A DNA stretch of 64,000 nucleotides from UBA4055 sp964648295 (GTDB taxonomy: Bacteria; UBA4055). The stretch covers positions 1 to 64,000 of the forward strand of contig CAZYNH010000010.1 in NCBI GenBank assembly GCA_964648295.1. The letters run 5' to 3'. Shown here piece after piece: positions 24,468 to 31,795 of this stretch; positions within the stretch are counted from its first letter, which is position 1, and each line of letters opens with the position of its first letter. The notes beneath the pieces were generated by a model. The model was given only the letters and a program-made list of their open reading frames with translations. It ran no database searches and was not told the DNA's origin. A program made the translations under genes and the position numbers.

Positions 24468-25778
24468 TTAATTATTGTCTGGGCTAAAAGCGAATATTCT
24501 ACCTTTGCATATCGTGTAAAGGACTTTGCCGAAATGTATTTCACCCTGATAGCAGGTGTTGGAGGATCTTGTGCGCATGGAATTTCCGTCAACTTTCCAT
24601 TCGATATTTGGGTCGAATATGGTGATCTCCGCGGGAGTTCCGGGCTTGAAGAGGTCAGTTTCAAATCCGAGGAGTTTTCTCGGATGAACGGTGATCTTTC
24701 TTATAAATTCAAGCAGGCTCAAATGGCCCGGCCTGACGAGGCAGGTTATGCCTGAAGAAAGCAGTGTTTCGAGGCCGGTAACGCCGAAAGGAGCTTTGAT
24801 AAAACCGAGATCTTTCTTTTCTCTGGTGTGCGGCGCATGATCGGTGGCTATTACATCTACCGCTCCGTCCTTAAGGCCGTTTATTATAGCTTCAACATCC
24901 TCCGCTTTTCTTAAGGGCGGATTCATTTTATAATTCGGTGATAAAGTTCTGACTTTTTCTTCCGTGAGGGAATAATGATGAGGAGCGGCCTCGCAGGATA
25001 CTTTTATGCCGTCATTCTTGGCTTTTCTGATAAGCTCTACGCTGCGTTTTGAGCTTACATGCTGAAAATGGACCGCGCAGTCAAGATATTTTGCGAGCTC
25101 GATATCCCGTGCGATGTTGACAGTTTCCGTAGCGTATGGCAGACCGGGGAGTCCGAGTTCATCTGAGAGATCGGATTCGTTCATCACCCCGTGCGTAAAG
25201 GAATGGTCTTCCGCGTGGACTGAGATAAGTTTTCCGAGTTCTTTTGAAATCTTCAGCGCATCTTTCATGATCTGGGACGATCCTATTCCGCTGCCGTCGT
25301 CGGTGAACGCGACGGCGCCGGCTTTTGAAAGTGTGCGCATATCGGTCAGTGCTTTTCCTTCTCTTCCCACAGTCACGGCAGGAAGCTGAAAAATGTTGAC
25401 AGGAAGATCTTTCGTTTTTTCTTTTATCTCAAGGAAAAGCTCAAGATTATCCACGCACGGGTTCGTGTTCGCCATGGCGAGCAGGGAGGTCACGCCTCCG
25501 GCCAGAGCTGAATCAGCGCCTGTGGCGAAAGTCTCGGCGGCTTCGCCGCCCGGTTCGCGCAGGTGAACATGAAGATCGAAAAAGCCGTGCGTAACATAAA
25601 GCCCCGACGCCTCAACTGTGGTGCAGTCATTCTCAGCTTCAATATTTTTCGCGATCTTTTCGATCCTGCCGTCAGAGATCAGAATGTCGCATGTCTGTTC
25701 ATTATTCCGGTACGGGTCTATAACAGTACCGTTCTTTATAAGAAGGTGTTTCGATACTTTTTCGCAGGTATTCAACAT
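24468..25778 (-). CDS. pyrC: Dihydroorotase
   Basis: A 436-residue class I type dihydroorotase, which closes carbamoyl-aspartate to dihydroorotate in pyrimidine synthesis. The metal-binding motif FDLHVHLREPG is at about residues 63-73, and the later blocks SVHAEDHS, HFQHVSS, CEAAPHHYSLTEE and VIATDHAPHTREKK supply the remaining His and Asp ligands. APFGVTGLETLLSSG is the usual substrate loop. It lies 15 bases after the Hsp70 gene and 18 bases before the AroE-AroK gene on the same strand. Confidence 0.96.
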   Translation of the reverse strand: MLNTCEKVSKHLLIKNGTVIDPYRNNEQTCDILISDGRIEKIAKNIEAENDCTTVEASGLYVTHGFFDLHVHLREPGGEAAETFATGADSALAGGVTSLLAMANTNPCVDNLELFLEIKEKTKDLPVNIFQLPAVTVGREGKALTDMRTLSKAGAVAFTDDGSGIGSSQIMKDALKISKELGKLISVHAEDHSFTHGVMNESDLSDELGLPGLPYATETVNIARDIELAKYLDCAVHFQHVSSKRSVELIRKAKNDGIKVSCEAAPHHYSLTEEKVRTLSPNYKMNPPLRKAEDVEAIINGLKDGAVDVIATDHAPHTREKKDLGFIKAPFGVTGLETLLSSGITCLVRPGHLSLLEFIRKITVHPRKLLGFETDLFKPGTPAEITIFDPNIEWKVDGNSMRTRSSNTCYQGEIHFGKVLYTICKGRIFAFSPDNN

Positions 25779-25793
25779 TACGACCTTCTGTTG

Positions 25794-28511
25794 TTAATCG
25801 TCTATCCAGTCGGCAATGTCTTTATCTTTATCGGCTTTGGCCTGCTTGTCCTTTTTTTCTGCTTCAGCCTTATCGGCTTTCTTTGAATCCTGGGATGTAA
25901 AGAGCTCGTTTACCTCTTCCTCGGTAAATGATTCATCAACATCGGCCGGGAGGTCGCTTGCCGCAACGCCGCTTTTAAAACTGCCTTCCTCCTTAATTCT
26001 CAGAATATCCTCGTCTGTAAGATATTCGCTTCTGTCTATAATAAATTCAGATTTGCCTATTTCGTCAAGCTCGTCATCAAAAGACTGACTTTCAGTTACC
26101 GAAGAATCCTCCATAGAAACATCGCCGAAGTCATCAGCCTGTTTTTTCTCTATATCGGCAAGTTTAATATCTTCGATCTCCGTGTCGGCTTCAGGTTCCT
26201 CTTCCTCTACTAGAGCTGATTCCGCTTTTTCAAGCGAATCAAATACATCATCCAGCTCATCCTCTTCAGGCTGTGCTTCAAGGGATTCGTCACCGGATGC
26301 CGCCTCATGAGCCGAAACCGGTTCTTCGATGATTTCAGATTCAGCTTTAGCCATTGAATCAAATATATCATCCAGATCGACTTCCTCTTCGGCATTGTTT
26401 ACGACAGACTCTTGAGGGGCATGATAACCTTTGAATGAAGCGGTCTCCTCCAATGTCTCGTCAAAGCTTCCTGTGCTGTCGTCTTTAACCGAAACTTTCG
26501 ATACCCCGTCCTCATCATCGAACATCGATTCTATCTCATTATCTATCTTTTCTATCTTTTCGTCTTCGCTGATATCTTCCTCAACTTCGTTTTTTATTTT
26601 CCCGATTCCGTCACCCTTGTCGAATCTCTGAATGAACCTGCTGTTGTCAATTACCGTCTCCTCCTGTTCGTCCGCCGGAGTTTTTAATACTTCATCCGGT
26701 TTCAGAGATCTGTCAAGTATCGAGATCTCCTCATCTATCTCGCGCTTCAGATCAGTACTCTTAACTGTTGTTATCTCGGACTTAGCGAGAATTTCCTCAT
26801 CAACTGAATCCTGTTTGATGTTAGGTTTATATATCTGCCTTTCGTCAAAAGACTCGCTGTCGGCTCCCAGGCCTGAAGCAACGAACACATCGTTCACGAG
26901 GCTCGCCCCTGTATCTTTCTTTTGCGAACCGGATGCTTTTAACGCGCCGTCGTGGGAATCATCCGTAAAAGATTCGGTTGTAACATACTCTCTTCTTCTG
27001 GGGAACATACTGTTGAGCTGGTCTTTTTTCCTGCCTATCTGGTCTGTTGTCAACGCTCCCTCTCGGGCTATCTGTATCTCGCTCTTTTTCCCTGTGTCAG
27101 GATCTTTTGCAGTAGCGTGGATTATTCCGTTTATATCGTATTCGTAATTGAAAATAACGGGAGAATTCTCGGGCTTTGGAGGAAAATCAAGGGTCGTTGT
27201 ACCTATCACTGTGCAGAATTCAGGATCAGGGTCTTCTCCCTGAATCACGATCATTTTGACTTGTGTCTGATTGGCAGAGGAGGTATAGAATATCTGACTT
27301 TTCCTCACTGGTATCTTGCTGTTCTTGGGAATAACAATCGCGTTTCTTTTATTGTCGAACTCGTCAAGTGTTACGGCACCGAAACTGTGGGCTGTAACAT
27401 CGGATACATTGATCGCCCCGTATTTCATCCTGACCATATCATTTACAGGCGAACTCTGATCTTTGGCGCATGTTATTCCGGCCTGTATGGCTGCTCCAAG
27501 GGCTACTGCTTCGTCAGGATTCACCTGGGTTGAAGGATTTTTTCCCGTCACCCTCAGGATCATATCATGGACCGCAGGAATTCTAGTTGATCCTCCCACC
27601 ATCAGTATCTGGTCGACATCTTTCCAGTCGAGGCCGGCATCAGTCATAACCGCATTTATTAGCAGCTCTGTTCTTGTTATAAAATCCGCTATAAGATCTG
27701 AGAAAAGTTTTCTGGTAACGGTAATACGGGCGGATTTACCTTTCGCAGAAAGATAAAGAGTTGTGCTGAGCTTTGTCGTCAGCACTTTCTTCGCGTTCTC
27801 GGATTTTAACCTCAGATCCTGCAGGAGAACCGGGTCTTCGAACAGATCTATATCGTGCTGCTGTTTGAATTTGTCGTTCAGATAGACCATCAGCTTTTCA
27901 TCAAAATTATTTCCTCCAAGCTGCCTGTCCCCGTCGCTTGCAAGGACCTCGAAACTCCCGTTGGCCACTTTCATGATCGTCACATCGAATGTTCCGCCGC
28001 CAAGATCGTACACCAATATCTTCTGGTCAATATTTTTATCCAGACCATATGTAAGAGCGGCTGCTGTAGGCTCATTGATGATCTGTGTTACATTAACTCC
28101 GGATATCTTTCCCGCGTCAATTGTAGCCTTTCTCTGATTGTCGTTGAAATAAGCCGGAACAGTAATAACGACATCTGTTATCTTGTCATTTAAAAAACTT
28201 TCCGCATCCTCAATAAGCTTTCTGATTATCATAGCTGAGATATCTTCAGGCTTGTATTCGTTCTGACCGTAAACGAACTTATAATCGAGCGAGCCCATCT
28301 GCGATTTGATCGAAGAAACTGTTCTGTCCGGTTCAGCCACGCTCGACTGCTTCGCGATGCTGCCTACAATTATCTGATCATCGTCGAACAACACTACCGA
28401 CGGGGTTATCCTTTCCCCCTCTTTGTTCGGAATAATTTCAGCTTTACCGAATTCGTTTACCAACGCGATCGCGGAATTTGTTGTACCTAGATCAATGCCT
28501 ATCAGTTTCAT
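25794..28511 (-). CDS. Hsp70/DnaK-family chaperone with a ~400-residue acidic C-terminal tail
   Basis: A 905-residue Hsp70. The ATPase domain (1-360) keeps all signatures: IGIDLGTTNSAIA, VYDLGGGTFDVTI (about 168-179) and ILMVGGSTRIPAV (302-314). A substrate-binding beta domain follows (to about 485), but its first strand reads DVTAHSFGAV instead of the DnaK DVTPLSLG-type. The alpha-helical lid is absent or much reduced; from about 505 to the end there is a very acidic, low-complexity tail with repeating elements (LDDIFDSMAKAESEI, LDDVFDSLEKAESAL) and a lysine-rich end KDKDIADWIDD. It is thus not the housekeeping DnaK. It follows TPR/J-like and GrpE-like genes within 10-25 bases, so it is likely served by those dedicated cofactors. 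Confidence 0.9.
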   Translation of the reverse strand: MKLIGIDLGTTNSAIALVNEFGKAEIIPNKEGERITPSVVLFDDDQIIVGSIAKQSSVAEPDRTVSSIKSQMGSLDYKFVYGQNEYKPEDISAMIIRKLIEDAESFLNDKITDVVITVPAYFNDNQRKATIDAGKISGVNVTQIINEPTAAALTYGLDKNIDQKILVYDLGGGTFDVTIMKVANGSFEVLASDGDRQLGGNNFDEKLMVYLNDKFKQQHDIDLFEDPVLLQDLRLKSENAKKVLTTKLSTTLYLSAKGKSARITVTRKLFSDLIADFITRTELLINAVMTDAGLDWKDVDQILMVGGSTRIPAVHDMILRVTGKNPSTQVNPDEAVALGAAIQAGITCAKDQSSPVNDMVRMKYGAINVSDVTAHSFGAVTLDEFDNKRNAIVIPKNSKIPVRKSQIFYTSSANQTQVKMIVIQGEDPDPEFCTVIGTTTLDFPPKPENSPVIFNYEYDINGIIHATAKDPDTGKKSEIQIAREGALTTDQIGRKKDQLNSMFPRRREYVTTESFTDDSHDGALKASGSQKKDTGASLVNDVFVASGLGADSESFDERQIYKPNIKQDSVDEEILAKSEITTVKSTDLKREIDEEISILDRSLKPDEVLKTPADEQEETVIDNSRFIQRFDKGDGIGKIKNEVEEDISEDEKIEKIDNEIESMFDDEDGVSKVSVKDDSTGSFDETLEETASFKGYHAPQESVVNNAEEEVDLDDIFDSMAKAESEIIEEPVSAHEAASGDESLEAQPEEDELDDVFDSLEKAESALVEEEEPEADTEIEDIKLADIEKKQADDFGDVSMEDSSVTESQSFDDELDEIGKSEFIIDRSEYLTDEDILRIKEEGSFKSGVAASDLPADVDESFTEEEVNELFTSQDSKKADKAEAEKKDKQAKADKDKDIADWIDD

Positions 28512-28521
28512 TTCAGTTACC

Positions 28522-29055
28522 TCATTTCAATAGAACTCGTCTTGCCTGCGATATTATGGACAGCATTTCCTCAGCCTCAGAACGCATTTTTATATTAGGT
28601 GAATTTATCCTTGTTCTCCATTTTCTGAACTCAGAATCTATCCTCTCCTTGATCTCTTCCTGTGTTGAATCGGAATCAAGTCTTAACGCTTTATAATAGA
28701 ACAGATCGTCTTTTGTATCGTCATTCGCTGCCTGTTTCAGTATATTCTCACTTTCCTGGGAAAGCGTTTTATTTATCGCTTTATCCTTTTTTTCCTTCTT
28801 AGCCCTGTTCTCCTCCTCAATAAGTGCGATCTGCTTTTGCACCACCATAAGATTGTGACTGATATCCTTATTTGAAGGATCGTATTGCAAAGCTTTCTCA
28901 AAATATTTTCTGCTGTTCTCGTAATCCTTTTTTTTGTAATAGGCAACAGCCGCTTCATAGAGCTGAACGCTTCTTTTCAGCTTAATTTCATCAAGATGGG
29001 ATTTCTTTTCTTTTTTCCCGCCCAGTTTTTCTTTTATTTTATCAAAGATGGACAT
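28522..29055 (-). CDS. TPR protein with a J-like domain lacking HPD
   Basis: A 177-residue protein. A lysine-rich N-terminus is followed by a TPR unit at about 28-75 (YYKKKDYENSRKYFEKALQY) and by a helical stretch. Residues 119-177 read like a J-domain in outline: FYYKALRLDSDSTQEEI (the YxxLxL-x-x-x-A-x-x-x-EI start) and AEEMLSIISQARRVLL (the end helix). The HPD tripeptide that normally triggers Hsp70 ATP hydrolysis is missing; WRTRINSPN stands there. It lies between the GrpE-like and Hsp70 genes, suggesting it is the Hsp70 partner of this module with a changed way of contacting it. Confidence 0.72.
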   Translation of the reverse strand: MSIFDKIKEKLGGKKEKKSHLDEIKLKRSVQLYEAAVAYYKKKDYENSRKYFEKALQYDPSNKDISHNLMVVQKQIALIEEENRAKKEKKDKAINKTLSQESENILKQAANDDTKDDLFYYKALRLDSDSTQEEIKERIDSEFRKWRTRINSPNIKMRSEAEEMLSIISQARRVLLK

Positions 29056-29069
29056 TTAATCCTGTTGAC

Positions 29070-29870
29070 CTATTTTGAATTCAATTTATATATCTGGACC
29101 AGTTCCGGCCTTATCTGGAGATTTCCTTTCCTGAATCCTGATTTCAGAACTTTCTTGACGCAATTATCGAGCACTTCATCTTCTGTATCAATCTTTTCCA
29201 CCGCTTTGCTTTTTTCCGGATTGAATTTTTCTCCTTCCGGGGTTCTTTCAGTCTGAACTATATCATTTCTTGAAAGAATCTCCAGAAGCTCGTCCTTGAA
29301 GGACTTCAGCCTCATACATTCTGAGCCGGTTTTTTCAGTCGAATGTTCTATTTCGTTCTCGATCCTGTCATGAAGGAGAAGAAGATCGTGAACAAGAGGT
29401 TTTATTGCGGAGAAAAGAAAATTCCTTTTATACGATTCAAGCTGTGAGTAAAGTTCCTCGAACGCTCTTTCTTTAATGCTGTCAACTGATATCTTCTCCT
29501 TGAAAGAGTCATTAAGCTTGCTTATGCCTTCCTCTGTCTCGAATTTCATCAGCAGAAGGCTGTTCTGCATTTTCTGTATTGTCTGAAGCAGTTCATTTTT
29601 CATATTGAAAAGCATCTCGTTAGAGTTCAGAACTTTCTGCTCGATCTTCTGAATCCTCTGGTTTATATCCTGCTTGATCACATCCATCTTGACACCGATA
29701 TCCTCGGAGCCGGCATTCTGCGAAACATTCTTCGTCGGTGCGACATTATCATCCGAATACAGTCCAGATTCGCTCAGTTCTTCTATTATATCATCGAAAT
29801 AGTAGTCAGAATTGAATATCTCTGACCTGTTTATGTCGAATTCACTCTTATTTTTATCTGACTTTGACAT
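29070..29870 (-). CDS. GrpE-like nucleotide exchange factor candidate
   Basis: A 266-residue protein with an acidic N-terminus, a coiled coil at about 60-135 (IQKIEQKVLNSNEML, SLLLMKFETEEGISKL) and a C-terminal region that follows the GrpE plan: AIKPLVHDLLLLHDRIE (helix before the head), LLEILSRNDIV, GEKFNPEKSKAVEKI (GrpE has G-x-x-F-D-P-x-x-H-E-A-V) and CVKKVLKSGFRKGNLQIRPE (GrpE: V-x-x-V-x-x-x-G-Y-x-x-x-x-x-x-x-R-P). Longer than housekeeping GrpE (about 190). It should stimulate ADP release from the Hsp70 encoded two genes downstream. The GrpE assignment rests on this spaced pattern, not on a search. Confidence 0.68.
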   Translation of the reverse strand: MSKSDKNKSEFDINRSEIFNSDYYFDDIIEELSESGLYSDDNVAPTKNVSQNAGSEDIGVKMDVIKQDINQRIQKIEQKVLNSNEMLFNMKNELLQTIQKMQNSLLLMKFETEEGISKLNDSFKEKISVDSIKERAFEELYSQLESYKRNFLFSAIKPLVHDLLLLHDRIENEIEHSTEKTGSECMRLKSFKDELLEILSRNDIVQTERTPEGEKFNPEKSKAVEKIDTEDEVLDNCVKKVLKSGFRKGNLQIRPELVQIYKLNSK

Positions 29871-29891
29871 TATTTCTCCATACCCGATTTT

Positions 29892-31712
29892 TTATCTTGT
29901 GGATATAACCCTGAACTCAATTCTTCTGTTTTGAGCCCTTCCCTTTGAAGTCGTGTTTGGCGCTATCGGTTTTGATTCTCCAAAACCTATCGAGCTTAAC
30001 TGAGATCTGTTTATTCCAAGCCGATCTACCAGATAATTCGTAACACTTTCAGCCCTGAGCTGCGATAATTTTAGGTTGTATTCGTCGCTTCCCTGGCTGT
30101 CCGTGTGGCCTTCTATCTGAATTACGATACCCGGATTGTCCAAAAATATCCTTTTTACAGAATTCAGTGTATCAAATGATTCCTGTTCAATTTCGGCAGA
30201 ACCGAGCTTGAAATAAATGTTGTTAAGGATTATTCTCTCGTCTTTTTTGAGGATTATTGCGTCAGGGCAGCCGTCTTCGTCCTCAAAGCCGTTGAAAGTT
30301 TCAGCTTCGTTCGGGCATTTATCCAGATGGTCCGGGATCCCGTCGCCGTCGTTATCGAATTCGGGGCAGCCGTCGAGATCTTCCCACCCGTCAAAATCCT
30401 CAGGTTCGTTCGGGCATTTATCCAGATGATCCGGAATCCCGTCACCGTCATTGTCAGGTTCAGGGCAGCCGTCTAAATCCTCAAATCCGTCAAAATCCTC
30501 TGGTTCGTTCGGGCATTTATCGTGAATATCCGGGATTCCGTCGCCGTCATTATCAGGGTCAGGACATCCATCATCATCCTGGAAACCGTCAAGATCTTCG
30601 GGTTCGTTCGGACATTTATCGTGAATATCCGGGATTCCGTCGCCGTCATTATCGGGGTCCGGGCAGCCGTCTTCATCCTGGAAACCGTCAAAGTCCTCAG
30701 GTTCGTTCGGACACTTGTCAAGTTCGTCAATAATGCCGTCCTTATCCGTGTCCGGATCTATCCAGTTGCCTGAGAATGTCAATCCGAGATATGCCTGCCA
30801 TGTAGGAGCGTCTTTGTTCAGGCCGCCGAATCCGCCCATTGTTACCGAAAAATTGTCGTTCCCCACAAATTTAAATCCTGCGCCGGCCCTCTGGGGAAAT
30901 TCTTCGTCTGTCACAGAAACGTCTTTTTTGTCGAGAAGCATTTCGCCGTCCCACTCAAAGAACATTGAAGCTCTTTTGTTCAGGTATATTTCCACGCCGG
31001 CTCCGAGGGTGAGTGCGTCGGGCAGTATGTCAACATCCTGCTTGATCACCGGATATTTGTCAGTCGCGGTTCTCCACAAATATCCGCCGTTGGTTAGGAA
31101 TCTGAAATAATCGTTGCCTAATGACATCATCAGTTTTCCGCCGAAACTGGCCATAGGATTATATAAAAACTCGTCGCTGAACTTTCTGTGATTGTAATAT
31201 CTTACCGAGCTTACTGAATCAGTATCATTAACCGGAAGTGTGTTGAGTTCCGAAAAATACTCGAGATCATTATACTTTTTTATTACAGGCACATGACCGT
31301 ATAGATACATTCCCGCACGGAATACCCCTGTCCTTTTAAATGAAGTCCTTATACCAACTTCCAAATTATTCAGCTTTGAAAGAGTATGATTTACATTGTT
31401 GCTGTCTCTGGAATCAACAGCAAAAGATGCCTTTGCTCCTATATCTATGTAATTCCCGAGGCTGAAATTAAGAGACAGGTGATTTGTGGACTGAAAATAG
31501 TCATCGATCTTTGATGAACTTACGATGAGCGAATCGTCAACCGCTCCCGTTCCGAGAAGGGTGGAAATACTTAAAGAAAAAGCTCCACTCCCGTGAGTTT
31601 CGGGATTTATCAGCTTTATGAACCCGGAATGTCCGGTTATGGAACCTGAATAAGCTAAAGTTGTTAGAGATACTGCAAAAAGAACTAAATATTTTTTTAA
31701 AAACACAGACAT
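29892..31712 (-). CDS. OmpA-family outer-membrane protein with thrombospondin type 3 repeats
   Basis: A 606-residue outer-membrane protein. It has a signal peptide (KKYLVLFAVSLTTLAYSG), a beta-barrel of roughly 300 residues, five calcium-binding thrombospondin type 3 repeats (about 320-483, each D-x-D-x-DG-I-x-D then DKCPNEPED), and a C-terminal OmpA peptidoglycan-binding domain (IYFKLGSAEIEQESFDTL, IQIEGHTDSQGSDEYNLKLS, LSSIGFGESKPIAPN, RAQNRRIEFRV). It links the outer membrane to peptidoglycan. First gene of the unit leading into the GrpE-like, J-like and Hsp70 genes, with a promoter upstream and an AGGCGG ribosome site. Confidence 0.93.
   Translation of the reverse strand: MSVFLKKYLVLFAVSLTTLAYSGSITGHSGFIKLINPETHGSGAFSLSISTLLGTGAVDDSLIVSSSKIDDYFQSTNHLSLNFSLGNYIDIGAKASFAVDSRDSNNVNHTLSKLNNLEVGIRTSFKRTGVFRAGMYLYGHVPVIKKYNDLEYFSELNTLPVNDTDSVSSVRYYNHRKFSDEFLYNPMASFGGKLMMSLGNDYFRFLTNGGYLWRTATDKYPVIKQDVDILPDALTLGAGVEIYLNKRASMFFEWDGEMLLDKKDVSVTDEEFPQRAGAGFKFVGNDNFSVTMGGFGGLNKDAPTWQAYLGLTFSGNWIDPDTDKDGIIDELDKCPNEPEDFDGFQDEDGCPDPDNDGDGIPDIHDKCPNEPEDLDGFQDDDGCPDPDNDGDGIPDIHDKCPNEPEDFDGFEDLDGCPEPDNDGDGIPDHLDKCPNEPEDFDGWEDLDGCPEFDNDGDGIPDHLDKCPNEAETFNGFEDEDGCPDAIILKKDERIILNNIYFKLGSAEIEQESFDTLNSVKRIFLDNPGIVIQIEGHTDSQGSDEYNLKLSQLRAESVTNYLVDRLGINRSQLSSIGFGESKPIAPNTTSKGRAQNRRIEFRVISTR
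30264..30758 (-). repeat. Five tandem 99-bp units coding thrombospondin type 3 repeats
   Basis: Exactly five 33-codon units in a row (495 bp), without any indel between them. Each unit encodes D-P-D-N-D-G-D-G-I-P-D, then a DKCPNEPED stretch and DGFxDxDGCP; the Asp/Asn positions and the Cys pair form the calcium-loop repeat. The middle units are the most alike, as expected from duplication within the gene. Confidence 0.92.
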
Positions 31713-31753
31713 CTTCCACCGCCTTTCTTTTACATAAATTCACATAGCTTTAA

Positions 31754-31782
31754 AAATTAACTATAAGTTTTCAAATAGTCAA
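31754..31782 (-). promoter_or_regulatory. Predicted promoter of the ompA-hsp70-pyrC-aro unit
   Basis: TTGACT (31777-31782), 17-base spacer, TAATTT (31754-31759) on the minus strand, about 40 bases before the OmpA-family start. Confidence 0.6.
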
Positions 31783-31795
31783 GCATAAAAGTTTA

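Noticed and set aside
25794..28511. Housekeeping dnaK
   Set aside because: The lid is missing, the tail is 400 residues of acidic sequence and the substrate-domain entry differs (DVTAHSFGAV), so the symbol dnaK was not given.
30264..30758. CRISPR-like array
   Set aside because: The 99-bp units are contiguous, coding and without spacers.
30473..30773. Alternative-frame repetitive open frames over the porin repeats on both strands
   Set aside because: They arise from the 99-bp periodic coding repeat read in other frames.
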